Shown one piece after another: positions 36,328 to 46,211 of a DNA stretch of 64,000 nt (its first letter is position 1; each line of letters starts with the position of its first letter). The translations under genes and the position numbers were made by a program. The notes beneath the pieces were generated by a model. That model was not told the origin of the DNA and did not search any database. It saw nothing but the letters and a program-made list of their open reading frames with translations. Source of the stretch: an uncultured Alphaproteobacteria bacterium (lineage in GTDB: Bacteria; Pseudomonadota; Alphaproteobacteria; JAPOUT01; G958296285); NCBI GenBank assembly GCA_958296285.1, contig OY282459.1:1346762-1410761 (forward strand), in the 5' to 3' direction.

Positions 36328-37248
36328 TCACGCCGCGCGCGACTCTCCCCTATGGATAAAATCCGTGAAGCGCGCCGCGCCGTCCGACAAGCGCTCGGTC
36401 AGCAATTCCGCCGATTGCGGCGACATGTCAATGCCGATCCAGCGCCGATTAAGACGCTGCGCCGCGACCAACGCCGTCGCGCATCCGCAAAACGGGTCTA
36501 AAACCAAATCCCCCTCCCTGCTGGAAGCCCGAACAATCCGCGTCAGCAGCGCCAAAGGCTTCTGAGTCGGATAGCCCGTCCGCTCTTTCGCCTGATTGTT
36601 CAGAGCGGGCATGTCCCAAACATCGGTCATGCCTTTCATCTCTCCTTTCATTCTTTGAGAGGTCGCCGGAATCCGAGGCTTCTCAAAATGATAATCGCCG
36701 CTCTTCGTGTAAAAGAAAATGACGTCATGCTTCTTGGAATAGCGTTTGGGAGAAGAGCCGCCCAAGCCATAATGCCAAATCAGCTCGTTCTGAAAGCCGC
36801 CGCTTTTGTCGTTTCTAAAAATCGCGTCTAGGATCGCTTTCAGATAGTGGCTCGCCTTCGGATCGCAATGCAGATAGAGACTTCCCGTCCGCCTCAACAG
36901 CCGATGCGTCTCGGCGGCGCGCTGCGCGACATAGGCAAGATAAGCGCCCATAGACTCGCCGTGAATCTCCCGCGCCAAAGACACAAACCGCGCCAAGGAA
37001 GAATTCTCCGCCGCGATAAACTCCCAATGCGCCGCATCCACATCTTCCCAAAGCCACAGATCCTTAAAAGACGCCCCCGCCGCCCGACTGCCAAGCCGCG
37101 CTCTATGAAATCTGCGCGAATTAAACGGCGGATCAAGATACGCCAAATCCACAGAGCCGCTCTCCATGCCGCGCAGGATGGGCAGATTGTCGCCTGTGAA
37201 GAGCGTGTTCGTCTTGACGTCAGACACAAGACTAGCGCCGCCGAGCAT
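36328..37248 (-). CDS. DNA amino-methyltransferase (paralogue without nuclease domain)
   Basis: About 306 residues, beta class: YLDPPFNSRRFH then EGDLVLDPFCGCATALVAAQRLNRRWIGIDM. Long stretches match the methyltransferase on the far side of cdsA (for example NQAKERTGYPTQKPLALLTRIVRASSREGD), but this protein ends after the S-adenosylmethionine motif and lacks the nuclease-like domain. The start is uncertain: ATG 37248 overlaps uppS by 17 bp, and GTG 37227 just after the uppS stop would also work; neither has a clear ribosome binding site. Confidence 0.8.
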   Translation of the reverse strand: MLGGASLVSDVKTNTLFTGDNLPILRGMESGSVDLAYLDPPFNSRRFHRARLGSRAAGASFKDLWLWEDVDAAHWEFIAAENSSLARFVSLAREIHGESMGAYLAYVAQRAAETHRLLRRTGSLYLHCDPKASHYLKAILDAIFRNDKSGGFQNELIWHYGLGGSSPKRYSKKHDVIFFYTKSGDYHFEKPRIPATSQRMKGEMKGMTDVWDMPALNNQAKERTGYPTQKPLALLTRIVRASSREGDLVLDPFCGCATALVAAQRLNRRWIGIDMSPQSAELLTERLSDGAARFTDFIHRGESRAA

Positions 37249-37945
37249 AGCGCGCGCCAAAACGGCGATCGCGGCGTCCATATTCCAGCATCGCCTCTTC
37301 CAGCATCGCGGGCGTGAAATCAGGCCAGAGCGCGTCCAAAAAAACAAACTCCGCATAGGCGCTCTGCCACAAAAGAAAATCGCTCAAACGCTTCTCGCCC
37401 CCCGTCCGTATCAGAAGATCGGGTGGCGGCGCGCCGCCCGTGTCCAAATAACTCTCAAATCTCTCAACATCAAGAGACTCGGAGAACGCCACGCCCTTCT
37501 CGCAATCCTCCATGAAACGGCGAATGGCGCGGAGTATCTCGTCCCGTCCGCCATAATTAAACGCGATGGACAAAGTCATGCGATTATTCTCGCGAGTCAG
37601 AGACTCGGCGTCCTGCGCCAAGCGGAGAATGTCGGCGGGAATATCCGCCCGCCGACCCAAAAGACGAAGCCGAACAGATTCGCGGTGAAGCTCGGCAAGA
37701 TTCGCCGAAACATAGGCGCGAAAAAGATTCATCAAATGGCGAACCTCGTCCCGCGGACGAGCGCGATTGTCCAAACTGAAGCCGTAAAGGGTGAGCCGCG
37801 AGAGACCCGTCTCGGCAGCCGCGCGCGCGACTTGGCGAAGCGCCTCCATCCCGCGCCGATGCCCCTCCGCCACCGGCAAGCCTCGCGCCCGCGCCCAGCG
37901 CCTGTTCCCATCCATGATGATCGCGATATGTTCAGGACGCCGCAT
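37232..37945 (-). CDS. uppS: Isoprenyl transferase (undecaprenyl diphosphate synthase)
   Basis: Cis-prenyltransferase making the C55 lipid carrier for cell wall and LPS. The catalytic HIAIIMDGNRRWARARGLP opens the 237-residue protein; FNYGGRDEIL and the C-terminal PDLLIRTGGEKRLSDFLLWQSAYAEF with RxxGxxRLS are intact. Note SLDNRARP where most homologues have STENWxRP. Follows frr by 8 bp. Confidence 0.94.
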   Translation of the reverse strand: MRRPEHIAIIMDGNRRWARARGLPVAEGHRRGMEALRQVARAAAETGLSRLTLYGFSLDNRARPRDEVRHLMNLFRAYVSANLAELHRESVRLRLLGRRADIPADILRLAQDAESLTRENNRMTLSIAFNYGGRDEILRAIRRFMEDCEKGVAFSESLDVERFESYLDTGGAPPPDLLIRTGGEKRLSDFLLWQSAYAEFVFLDALWPDFTPAMLEEAMLEYGRRDRRFGARYARRR

Positions 37946-37953
37946 AGGCTCGC

Positions 37954-38511
37954 CTAAGGTTGAAGAATCTCTTTCTCTTTCGCGCCGAGAAGCTCGCCAA
38001 TCTCCCCAATCACGCGATCGGTCAGCGCTTGAATCTCATTGACGGCGGCATGGGCTTCGTCCTTGCCCATCTCGCCGTCTTTCTCGCGGGCGCGGATTTT
38101 CTCCATGCCGTCTCGGCGAACATTCCGCACGGCGACTCGCGCCGCTTCGGCATATTTGCCCGCCGATTTCGCCATCTCTTGTCGGCGCTCCTCATTGAGC
38201 GGCGGGATCGGAATCCGAACCATCTGCCCCTCCACGACAGGATTCAATCCCAGATCGGCATCGCGAATCGCCTTCTCCACCGCGCCGACCAAACCCTTGT
38301 CCCAAACCTGCACCGATATAAGACGCGGCTCAGGAACCTGAATCGTCCCCAATTGCTCAATCGGCATCATCTGCCCATAAGCCTCCGCCTGCGCCCTGTC
38401 CAGCATCGCCGGAGAGGCGCGTCCCGCGCGCAGAGACGCGAACTCGCTCTTCAATTTCGCGAGCGCGCCCTCCATGCGGCGCGTCAGATCCTCCCGATCC
38501 GCCTTGTCCAT
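37954..38511 (-). CDS. frr: Ribosome recycling factor
   Basis: RRF splits post-termination ribosomes with EF-G. The 185-residue protein from MDKADREDLTRRMEGALAKLKSEFASLRAGRASPAMLD has the typical start, and VRIPIPPLNEERRQEMAKSAGKYAEAARVAVRNVRRD the central signature. ATG 38511 follows GAGGGG; a longer upstream frame would overlap pyrH. Confidence 0.95.
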   Translation of the reverse strand: MDKADREDLTRRMEGALAKLKSEFASLRAGRASPAMLDRAQAEAYGQMMPIEQLGTIQVPEPRLISVQVWDKGLVGAVEKAIRDADLGLNPVVEGQMVRIPIPPLNEERRQEMAKSAGKYAEAARVAVRNVRRDGMEKIRAREKDGEMGKDEAHAAVNEIQALTDRVIGEIGELLGAKEKEILQP

Positions 38512-38521
38512 AAAATCCCCC

Positions 38522-39244
38522 TCACTCCGCGGCGATGGAAGTCCGCTCGCCCCGCGCCGAAAGCGCGCGCGCGAAGCCTCCCGCCTCCTTGATGGAAAAC
38601 ACAACCACAATGACGCCGCTGTCGCGACAAATGCGAATCGCCGCCGCGTCCATGACCTGCAGATTCATCGCCAAAACATCGCCATAGGTCAGATGATCAT
38701 AGCGCTCGGCGCGAGGATTCCGCTTCGGGTCTTCCGAATAAACGCCATCCACAAGAGTCGCCTTGAAAAGAGCCTCCGCGCCGATCTCCATGGCGCGAAG
38801 CGCGGCGGCGGTGTCTGTCGTGAAGGCGGGGCTGCCCGTCCCGCCGGCGAAAATGACGATGCGCTTCCGCCTCAACAGAGCCATCGCGCGGCGGCGTGAA
38901 AAACTCTCGCAATAGGGCGCGGGAAGCGCCGACATCACATGCGCCGTCCCGCCTAGAGATTCACAAGCGTCTTGAAGAGCGAGCGCATTAATCACAGTCG
39001 CCACCATGCCGATATGATCGGCTTGAACGCGATCCCATCGTCCGGCGGCGCGTCCCCGCAAAATATTGCCGCCCCCGACAACCAGCCCGACCTCCACGCC
39101 CAGCGCCGCGGCTTCCAAAATGTCCCGCGCCAATCGGCGAATCACGTCATAATCCAACACGCCGCCCGAAGCCTCGCCGGACAGCGCCTCGCCGGACAAT
39201 TTCAGAAGAACGCGCTTATAAGGAATCTCCGCCGCGCCGCTCAT
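38522..39244 (-). CDS. pyrH: Uridylate kinase
   Basis: UMP kinase of the amino-acid-kinase fold. RVLLKLSGEALSGE binds phosphate, VVGGGNILRG follows, and IFAGGTGSPAFTTDTAAALRA and VDGVYSEDPKRNPRA form the UMP/ATP site. 240 residues. The start overlaps the tsf stop as ATGA, giving the conserved rpsB-tsf-pyrH-frr order. Confidence 0.95.
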   Translation of the reverse strand: MSGAAEIPYKRVLLKLSGEALSGEASGGVLDYDVIRRLARDILEAAALGVEVGLVVGGGNILRGRAAGRWDRVQADHIGMVATVINALALQDACESLGGTAHVMSALPAPYCESFSRRRAMALLRRKRIVIFAGGTGSPAFTTDTAAALRAMEIGAEALFKATLVDGVYSEDPKRNPRAERYDHLTYGDVLAMNLQVMDAAAIRICRDSGVIVVVFSIKEAGGFARALSARGERTSIAAE

Positions 39245-40119
39245 GCCTTCTCCTCTTCATCTTCGTCCTCGCCGACCCCGAGCCGCGCGAACGCCGCGAC
39301 CGAAACTTCGCCCCCAAACGCCTCAGACGCCTTGGCGAGAGCCTCCGCGACTGTCTCATCGGGATTGACGACAAATTCCTGCTTTAAGAGCGCCGACTCG
39401 GCATAGAATTTCTCCAGCCGCCCCTCCACAATCTTTCCGAGAATCTTTTCCGGCTTGCCCGACTGCCGCGCCTCCTCTTCCAAGAGCGCGCGCTCTTTCT
39501 TGACGAGAGCGGCGGGCAGATCCTCCACGCCAATCGCCAAAGGCTTGGACGCCGCGATATGCATCGCGATATGGCGACCCAATGTCTCAAGACCATCGCC
39601 GGCGCCGTCAGGAGCGCGAAGCGCGACCAAAACGCCAATCCGTCCGCAGCGCTCCGCCACTTTGCCATGAAGATAGGAAGCGAGAAACGCGCCCTTCCCC
39701 TCCAAACAAACGGCGCGGCGAAGATGGATTTTCTCGCCCAGCTGCGCCGCCAAATCGTCAATGGTCTCGGCGCTTTCGCGCGTCAGCGCCTCAATCTGAC
39801 CGCCCATGCCGAGCGCCCGCTCGGCAAGCGATGACGCCAAATCGGCGAAAAGCCCGTTCCGCGCGACAAAATCGGTCTCTGAATTCAGTTCCAACAGCGC
39901 CGCCGCGCCGCCATCCGCTTGAAGCGCCAGCGCGACAACGCCCTCCTTCGCCGAGCGCGCCGCTCTTTTCTCGGCGCGGCTGCGTCCTTTGAGGCGCAGC
40001 CAGTCCGCCGCGCCCGACATGTCCCCTTTCGCCTCCACCAAAGCGCGTTTGCAATCCATCAGACCGGCGCCGGTGCGCGTCCGAAGCGATCTGACCATCT
40101 CTGTCGTGACGTCTGTCAT
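39241..40119 (-). CDS. tsf: Elongation factor Ts
   Basis: Nucleotide exchange factor for EF-Tu, 292 residues. It starts VRSLRTRTGAGLMDCKRALVEAKGDM...A, the conserved TGAGMMDCKKAL-type region, with LELNSETDFVARN in the core and IALSKPLAI-like (HIAASKPLAIG) further on. The tail is acidic (GEDEDEEEKA). Confidence 0.95.
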   Translation of the reverse strand: MTDVTTEMVRSLRTRTGAGLMDCKRALVEAKGDMSGAADWLRLKGRSRAEKRAARSAKEGVVALALQADGGAAALLELNSETDFVARNGLFADLASSLAERALGMGGQIEALTRESAETIDDLAAQLGEKIHLRRAVCLEGKGAFLASYLHGKVAERCGRIGVLVALRAPDGAGDGLETLGRHIAMHIAASKPLAIGVEDLPAALVKKERALLEEEARQSGKPEKILGKIVEGRLEKFYAESALLKQEFVVNPDETVAEALAKASEAFGGEVSVAAFARLGVGEDEDEEEKA

Positions 40120-40142
40120 GGCTCAGCGCGAAGACTCATGCT

Positions 40143-40976
40143 TCATGCGTCCGAACTCTCCGCGACTTCTTTGTCATCCGAGGCGGCGGGCGCGGCGGGC
40201 GCGGCAGGGGCGGGGGCAATATCGGGCTGATCCTCATCGGACTGATCCCCATCAGGCTGATCCTCAAAAGGCTGATCCCCCAAAGCCTTGCTCATATTAA
40301 GACCCTCCAGCACCGCATCCTTAACGAGAGAGCAGTAAAGCCGCACGGCGCGCGCCGAATCGTCATTGCCCGGCACAGGATAGGCGATTTTGTCGGGATC
40401 GCTGTCGCTGTCCAAAATCGCGGCGATCGGAATCCCAAGCCTCCAAGCCTCCTCCACGGCGATCTGCTCCTTATTCGTGTCCAAAACGAAGAGCAGATCG
40501 GGAAGCCCGTCCATCGCGCGGACGCCTCCGATGGCGCGATCCAATTTCGTCAAACTGCGCGTCCTGTTGAGGCGCTCTTTCTTCGTCAAGCCCGATTCTT
40601 CATCGGCGAGCTCGGCTTCCAGAGATTCCAAGCGGCGAATGGACTCGGCGATCGTGTTCCAATTGGTCAGCATCCCGCCCATCCAGCGATGGCTGACGCA
40701 ATATTGCGAGCAGGCGCGCGCCGCCTCGGCAATCGGCTCGGAAGCTTTCCGCTTCGTCCCGACAAAAAGAACGCGGCCATTGCTCGCGACAACATCGCGT
40801 ATTTCTCCTAGCGCGCGATGCAGGAGCGGGAGCGTCTTGGTGAGATCCAGAATGTGCATCCCGCCGCGGACGCCGTAAATATAGCCGCGCATTTTCGGAT
40901 TCCAGCGATAGGTCTGATGTCCAAAATGAACGCCCGCCTCCAAAAGATCGCGCATCGTGACTGTCGGCATTGCCAT
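40143..40976 (-). CDS. rpsB: 30S ribosomal protein S2
   Basis: S2, 277 residues. [28 protein letters not shown] is the standard start, and [26 protein letters not shown] and [15 protein letters not shown](A)YPVPGNDD follow. The last 50 residues are an unusual acidic and Ala/Pro-rich extension that begins with a repeated D-Q-P/S-x-x-D pattern, encoded by a 15-bp tandem repeat. First gene of the rpsB-tsf-pyrH-frr-uppS group. Confidence 0.95.
   Translation of the reverse strand: MAMPTVTMRDLLEAGVHFGHQTYRWNPKMRGYIYGVRGGMHILDLTKTLPLLHRALGEIRDVVASNGRVLFVGTKRKASEPIAEAARACSQYCVSHRWMGGMLTNWNTIAESIRRLESLEAELADEESGLTKKERLNRTRSLTKLDRAIGGVRAMDGLPDLLFVLDTNKEQIAVEEAWRLGIPIAAILDSDSDPDKIAYPVPGNDDSARAVRLYCSLVKDAVLEGLNMSKALGDQPFEDQPDGDQSDEDQPDIAPAPAAPAAPAASDDKEVAESSDA
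40225..40284. repeat. Four 15-bp tandem units in the rpsB 3' end
   Basis: Four units related to GGCTGATCCTCATCG at 40225-40239, 40240-40254, 40255-40269 and 40270-40284 encode the repeated acidic DQ-containing pentapeptide near the S2 C-terminus. The 15-bp unit preserves reading frame on gain or loss. Confidence 0.85.
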
Positions 40977-40988
40977 AGCGTCTTCTCT

Positions 40989-42338
40989 TCAGTCCCGCGC
41001 CATGGATCGGCGCTTCCGCGCCGGAACATAATCCCGCTTCGCCGGACCAATATATAACTGACGAGGACGACCAATCCGCTGCTTCGGATCCTCAATCATC
41101 TCGTTCCATTGCGCGATCCATCCGACAGTCCGCGCGATCGCGAAGAGAACCGTGAACATGGAGGTCGGAAAGCCCAGCGCCCGCAGCGTGATGCCCGAAT
41201 AGAAATCTATGTTCGGATAAAGTTTCTTCTCAATGAAATAATTGTCGCTGAGCGCGATTCTCTCCAATTCCAGAGCGATTTTCAGAAGAGGCTCATCGCG
41301 GATGTCCATTTTGTCCAAGACGGCGTGGCATGTCTCCCGCATGATTCGTCCGCGCGGATCGTGATTCTTATAAACCCGATGGCCAAAGCCCATCAGGCGG
41401 AATGGATCGTCCTTGTCTTTCGCGCGGGCGATATATTCGGGGATGTTTTTCACGTCCCCGATCTGATGGAGCATATTGAGCGCGGCTTCATTCGCGCCGC
41501 CATGCGCCGGTCCCCAGAGGCAGGCGATCCCCGCCGCCACGCAGGCGAAAGGGTTCGCCCCTGACGATCCCGCCAAGCGCACTGTGGAGGTGGAGGCGTT
41601 CTGCTCGTGATCGGCGTGGAGGATGAAGATTCTGTCCATCGCCCGCGCGAGGACGGGATTGATCTCATAAGGCTCGCACGGAACGCTGAAGCACATATGG
41701 AGGAAGTTGGAGGCGTAGTCCAAATCGTTGCGCGGATAGACGAAGGGCTGTCCCACCGAATATTTATACGCCATCGCGGCGATGGTCGGCATTTTGGCGA
41801 TCATGCGCCGCGACGCGATCATGCGCTGATGCGGATCGGTGATGTCCAGCGAATCATGGTAAAATGCCGACAGCGCGCCAACGACTCCGACCATCACCGC
41901 CATCGGATGCGCGTCTCGGCGGAAGCCCCGAAAGAAAACCTGCATCTGCTCATGCACCATCGTATGACGGCGAATCGCATTGTCAAAATCGGCGAGATGG
42001 CTTTTGTCGGGCAGTTCGCCGTAGAGGAGCAGGTAGCAGGTTTCTATGAAACTCCCATGCTCGGCGAGCTGCTCAATCGGATAGCCTCGGTGCAGCAGAA
42101 CCCCTTTCTCGCCGTCAATATAGGTGATCGCCGACTCGCAGCTCGCGGTGGAGGCGAAGCCCGGATCGTAAGTGAAATAGCCGCTTTTCCCGTAAAGCCG
42201 CGTCACGTCAATGACTTTCGGGCCGACCGTCCCTTCATAGACGCTCAAAGCCTGCGACATGTCGCTCGCTTTCAGATCGGCTTCTTCCACTTTGGAGAAG
42301 CCCTGTCCGTTGTACGAATCCTGCATCGTCTTGCCCAT
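40989..42338 (-). CDS. gltA: Citrate synthase
   Basis: Type II citrate synthase entering the TCA cycle, about 449 residues. Catalytic residues are visible in [15 protein letters not shown] (His), [14 protein letters not shown] (His) and the later [40 protein letters not shown]. The N-terminal part [24 protein letters not shown] is typical. It stands between rpsB and gltX with gaps of about 12-14 bp, probably in one transcription unit. Confidence 0.95.
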   Translation of the reverse strand: MGKTMQDSYNGQGFSKVEEADLKASDMSQALSVYEGTVGPKVIDVTRLYGKSGYFTYDPGFASTASCESAITYIDGEKGVLLHRGYPIEQLAEHGSFIETCYLLLYGELPDKSHLADFDNAIRRHTMVHEQMQVFFRGFRRDAHPMAVMVGVVGALSAFYHDSLDITDPHQRMIASRRMIAKMPTIAAMAYKYSVGQPFVYPRNDLDYASNFLHMCFSVPCEPYEINPVLARAMDRIFILHADHEQNASTSTVRLAGSSGANPFACVAAGIACLWGPAHGGANEAALNMLHQIGDVKNIPEYIARAKDKDDPFRLMGFGHRVYKNHDPRGRIMRETCHAVLDKMDIRDEPLLKIALELERIALSDNYFIEKKLYPNIDFYSGITLRALGFPTSMFTVLFAIARTVGWIAQWNEMIEDPKQRIGRPRQLYIGPAKRDYVPARKRRSMARD

Positions 42339-42352
42339 AGATTGAGATCGCC

Positions 42353-43729
42353 TTATTCGCGTGAGTTTTGGAGTCTTTCCAGCGTTTCGTTCTTCCCCAG
42401 CAGCGCGAGAAGCGTAAAAACTCCGATGGAGACCGTCCTGCCTGTCAGAGCCGCGCGCAGAGGCTGCGCTGTCTCTCCAAGTTTGACGCCCTCCGCGTCC
42501 GCGAAGTCGCGCAGAGTTTTCTCAAGCGCTGGAGCTGTCCAATCATGCTCTTTTTGGAGGCGGAAAGCAAGGCGTGATAGGCGGTTTCGCGCGCTGGGCG
42601 TTAGAATTTTTCGCGCGTGATCGTTGGGCGCGAGGTGAGAGTCTTCCCATAGGAACGCCATATTTTTCTTCACTTCGGAGAGAGTTTCGGATCGTTTCGT
42701 CATTTCGGGCATGGCGGAGGCGATGGCCTGCCATTGGCTTTTCGGCAGGGGCGGCGCGATTCTTTCCAACAGGGCGTTGGGGTTGGCGGCGCGGAGATAA
42801 TGGGCGTTGAGATTTAAGAGTTTTTCGGACGAGAAGCGCGCCGGCGAGCGTCCGATCGCTTCCAGCGAGAACCATCGGATCGCTTCTTCGGTGGAGAAGA
42901 TTTCGTCATCGCCGTGCGACCATCCGAGACGCGCGAGATAATTGCGCATCGCTTCGGGGAGGAAGTCTTTTTGATATTCGCTCAAGCCTGTCGCGCCGTG
43001 GCGTTTAGAGAGTCTCGCGCCGTCTGTTCCGTGAATCAGCGGGATATGGGCGAAGATGGGGGGCGTCCAGTTCAGGGCGTTATAGAGGTGCATTTGTCTG
43101 GCGGCGTTGGCGTGATGGTCGCCGCCGCGGATCGCGTGGGTGATGTTCATGTCGTGGTCGTCCACGACGAGGGCGAGCATCCATGTTGGCGTGCCGTCTG
43201 AGCGGAGGATGATGAAGTCGTCCATTTCGCTGTTTGGGAAGGTGGCTTTTTCCATGACGCGGTCGTTGAGGATTGTTTCGCCTGTGTTTGGGGTTTTGAG
43301 GCGGATTGCGTATGGCGGGGGGTTTTTGGGGGGCGCGGCGTTTCGGCATTTATTGTCGTATCGCGGGGGGGTGCCTTTGGCGAGGGCGGTTTCGCGCATT
43401 TTGGCGAGTCTTTCGGGTGAGCAGAAGCATTTATAGGCTTTGCCTGTTTTGAGGAGGTTTTCGGCGATTTCCGTGTGGCGCGCGGCGTTTTGGGATTGAC
43501 GGGTGGGTTTGTCGTCCCAATGGAGTTGGAGCCATTGGAGATTTTTGATGATGTCTTGGGCGTATATATTTTGGGATCGGATTTTGTCGGTGTCTTCTAT
43601 TCGGAGGAGGAATTTGCCTTTTTGGTTTTTTGCGAAGAGGTAGTTGAAGAGGGCGGTTCGGGCGCTTCCGATGTGGAGGTTGCCTGTTGGGGATGGGGCG
43701 AAGCGTGTTGTGATGGTTTTGGGGGGCAT
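42353..43729 (-). CDS. gltX: Glutamate-tRNA ligase
   Basis: Class I aminoacyl-tRNA synthetase, 458 residues from ATG 43729. HIGH motif: [30 protein letters not shown]-equivalent: [12 protein letters not shown]. An upstream frame runs on into repeat B and is not believed. The 5' third (about 43000-43729), next to repeat B, has a coding strand enriched in C and A, and the protein there has many Asn, Lys, Thr and Gln residues where homologues usually have Asp, Glu, Ala and Ser. Confidence 0.94.
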   Translation of the reverse strand: MPPKTITTRFAPSPTGNLHIGSARTALFNYLFAKNQKGKFLLRIEDTDKIRSQNIYAQDIIKNLQWLQLHWDDKPTRQSQNAARHTEIAENLLKTGKAYKCFCSPERLAKMRETALAKGTPPRYDNKCRNAAPPKNPPPYAIRLKTPNTGETILNDRVMEKATFPNSEMDDFIILRSDGTPTWMLALVVDDHDMNITHAIRGGDHHANAARQMHLYNALNWTPPIFAHIPLIHGTDGARLSKRHGATGLSEYQKDFLPEAMRNYLARLGWSHGDDEIFSTEEAIRWFSLEAIGRSPARFSSEKLLNLNAHYLRAANPNALLERIAPPLPKSQWQAIASAMPEMTKRSETLSEVKKNMAFLWEDSHLAPNDHARKILTPSARNRLSRLAFRLQKEHDWTAPALEKTLRDFADAEGVKLGETAQPLRAALTGRTVSIGVFTLLALLGKNETLERLQNSRE

Positions 43730-43756
43730 GGTGGAGTCATAGCACACTCCAGTAAA

Positions 43757-44046
43757 AGGGGGGTCAAGGGGGGCTTGCCCCCCTTGAGAAAAGGGGGGAT
43801 CGGGGGGAATCCCCCCGAAAACGCGTGGGTGGGTGGGAAAAAAGCATTTGCGAGCGGAGCGAAGCGTGAGCGAGCAAATGCGACCCACCCACGCGCCCCC
43901 TGAACGCCAAGAGCTCTTGGAGGGGGGGGGTCGGCGGGCTTCCTCGCCTCGCTACGCTCGGCTTCGGGAAAGCCACGCCCGCCGACTATAGCGGGCTTCG
44001 CCCGCTTGGTTTTTCAAGGGGGGCAAGCCCCCCTTGACCCCCCTTC
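43757..44046. repeat. Nested-palindrome element, copy B
   Basis: About 290 bp in the 363-bp gap after gltX. Hairpins: 43764-43787 (stem 11); 43800-43818 (stem 8, loop AAT); a cassette with arms 43822-43833 and 43884-43895 holding GCATTTGC 43844-43851 and GCAAATGC 43874-43881; the perfect 14-bp palindrome CCAAGAGCTCTTGG 43907-43920; a cassette with arms GTCGGCGGGC 43930-43939 and its complement 43977-43986; 43990-44006 (stem 7, loop TTC); 44014-44037 (stem 11). The two large cassettes are reversed relative to copies A and D. Confidence 0.95.
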
Positions 44047-44092
44047 ACCTTCAGCTTCTATGCATTAGTTCCCCTGCGGCAAAAACAAGCAC

Positions 44093-45835
44093 CTATCCAT
44101 GAAAAAGATGCCTGTCGCGGCAGCGACCGCCCCTCACCCTGTCCATAACCCCCAAAACATCAGCAGGAACGCCCGCGCCACGCCATCCAACATGATGATC
44201 ACACCGAACCAAAACCAAATCACGCTCATACAAACCCCGCGCATGACCATCACGAATATCCACAACCCCCAACGGAACACCCCTCATCCGCGCCGCATCC
44301 TCAAAAGCCGAAACATCCAAATCCGCGAAACGCAACAGCGTGAAACCCCTCGCATCAAGAACATCATAAATCGCCCGCCCATCACCCAAAAAAACGCTCG
44401 GAACACGCGCCCCAGGCCACGTCCCAGGACAATATCCCCCCCAACGCAAAACCGGCGGCGCGCCCCCCTCCGCGCAAATAATCGGCGAGCCGTCATAACG
44501 ATACCCATGCTCAACGCCGTAAGCCTCATTCTCCAAATTGCCAAGCTCCAAAATAAAACGCCCCAAATCTTCGCGCGCCTCCTTTCCGCGAGCGCCTTCG
44601 TCAAAAATATCGTCCGCGGCAGCGCGAGCAATCTGAAGCCTGACGCGCATATGCCGCGCGGCGGCATCCCTGTTGCGAAAACCAACCGCGCGCCGCTCCG
44701 CCTCATAAGAGGATAAAAGCGCCTCCCCGCCCCAACCCTTCACGAGAGCGGCGAGTTTCCATCCCAAATCCACAGCATCCGCGATGCCCGTGTTCATGCC
44801 ATAGCCGCCTGTCGGGATATATTGATGCGCCGCGTCTCCGGCAAGCCAAACCCGCCCTTCTCCATAACGTTGAGCCACCGCGAGCCTAGGCTCCCAAACA
44901 TCAGCGAAGAGAATATCGCAATCAATTTCGCGCCCCAGAGTCTCAAAAAGACGCGCTTTCGGGTTGATGGTTTCGGGATTGTCTCCGAGCGCGAGCGGCA
45001 GATGAATTGTCCAACTGTCGCGATCGTTCTGCGAAATGATTGTCGCGCCATTTTTCGGAAAAGAGATATGCCAGGCGATTCCAAAAATCTCAAAGAGACG
45101 GCGCTCTTTGGACGTAAAATGAATCATATAGACTCGCCCGTCAGGAGGCTTCTCGCCGCGCGCAAAAGTTTGGGCGAGATAGGCGAGATTATTCCAAACG
45201 CTTCCTGTTTGGCGCATGATTTCCATGAAGGGGATATTGTCCAGCGCGATTCCGAGTTTTTTGCGCGTGAGACTCGCCGCGCCATCGCAGCCCGCGAGAT
45301 ATCGCGCGCGGACGGTCTCGGTTTCGGCATTCTCGCTTGATCGGATTGTGGCGATGACGCCGTCCGCGTCTTGGGCGAAACCTTGAAGCGCCCATCCGAA
45401 GCGGACATTCTCGCCGCCGATGCGCTTCTCAAGAGCCTCTTTGAGGACGGGTTCGGCTTCGGCTTGAGAGATTCGCATATAGGGTTCTCGCGTATCTGTT
45501 CCGTCATTTTGGTTTAGGGCGTTTTGGCGGGTTTTGTCGGCGCTTGGATAATCAAATCGCGCGAGTTCGTGTTTCCCGAGCGCGGCGCTCCAAACGACCG
45601 ACATCGGATGATTAGACGGAACGGCTCGCGCCCGCAATTGTTCGGCGATGCCGAGACGCCGCAACAATTCCATGCTTCGTCCGTTTGTGATGTCCATTTT
45701 CGGATGGCGCGTGGTCGTTGGGTTTTTCTCTATGAGGATTGTTTTGACGCCGTGCAGTTGGAGTTCCAGCGCGAGGGTCAGCCCGACAGGCCCGCCGCCT
45801 GCTATCAGCACCGATGTTTTAAGCATAGGTTTCAT
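44093..45835 (-). CDS. FAD-dependent aromatic-ring monooxygenase-like protein
   Basis: About 580 residues. The N-terminal dinucleotide-binding motif TSVLIAGGGPVGLTLALELQLHGVKTILIEKN is followed later by the second FAD motif VWLAGDAAHQYIPTGGYGMNTGIADAVDLGWKLAALVKG, the pattern of PheA/TfdB-type hydroxylases. Substrate unknown. The C-terminal 200 residues, near repeat B, have a G/T-rich coding strand and are rich in Val, Gly, Asp and Phe. Divergent from a small membrane-protein gene; both were duplicated at 48.4-49.2 kb. Confidence 0.8.
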   Translation of the reverse strand: MKPMLKTSVLIAGGGPVGLTLALELQLHGVKTILIEKNPTTTRHPKMDITNGRSMELLRRLGIAEQLRARAVPSNHPMSVVWSAALGKHELARFDYPSADKTRQNALNQNDGTDTREPYMRISQAEAEPVLKEALEKRIGGENVRFGWALQGFAQDADGVIATIRSSENAETETVRARYLAGCDGAASLTRKKLGIALDNIPFMEIMRQTGSVWNNLAYLAQTFARGEKPPDGRVYMIHFTSKERRLFEIFGIAWHISFPKNGATIISQNDRDSWTIHLPLALGDNPETINPKARLFETLGREIDCDILFADVWEPRLAVAQRYGEGRVWLAGDAAHQYIPTGGYGMNTGIADAVDLGWKLAALVKGWGGEALLSSYEAERRAVGFRNRDAAARHMRVRLQIARAAADDIFDEGARGKEAREDLGRFILELGNLENEAYGVEHGYRYDGSPIICAEGGAPPVLRWGGYCPGTWPGARVPSVFLGDGRAIYDVLDARGFTLLRFADLDVSAFEDAARMRGVPLGVVDIRDGHARGLYERDLVLVRCDHHVGWRGAGVPADVLGVMDRVRGGRCRDRHLFHG

Positions 45836-46211
45836 GCTATAATCTTTCCGACAAGAGGGGGAAGCGAAAATGCCGATACTGCCCAAGAGCGACAATGCCG
45901 ACTATAGGGGTTCCATTCTTTCGGCTTATGCCGTGGCGCTTGTGGGGCTTTTATGGATTGTTCCGGGCGCGATTCATGCGTTTCTGCCTGACGGCGGATC
46001 GGAGGTCATTGCGGGTTTGAATCTCGGGCAGGATCGGGGTTTGATAATCTCTCTCTTCGCTTGGGCGGGGGCGACTCAGATGGTTTGGGGTTTGATGCTT
46101 CTTGCCATAGCGCTGCGTTATCGGACGCTTGTGCCGTTGGCGCTTCTTTTCATTCTTTTGGAATATGCGATTATTGGAAGCAAAATTTGGTTTTTCAAAG
46201 ATGTTTCCGAA
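45761..46211. repeat. Left copy of a 451-bp duplicated segment
   Basis: Nearly identical to 48641-49091 at an offset of exactly 2880 bp. It covers the first codons of the monooxygenase, the divergent promoter region (with TATAAT at 45838-45843) and the first 114 codons of the membrane-protein gene. Identity stops abruptly at 46211, where the copper-oxidase sequence begins. To the left, weaker similarity continues to about 45484. Confidence 0.92.

Noticed and set aside
43475-43903. A plus-strand frame covering the gltX 5' end and repeat B
   Set aside because: Glycine/valine-rich product of the skewed antisense of gltX running into the repeat; no start signal.
19100-44800. The skew as an effect of gene direction or transcription
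   Set aside because: Left flanks include both minus-strand (uvrA, gltX) and plus-strand genes (the lipoprotein and SopB-like genes) yet share one sign; a mild coding-strand bias exists elsewhere but does not explain the switch.
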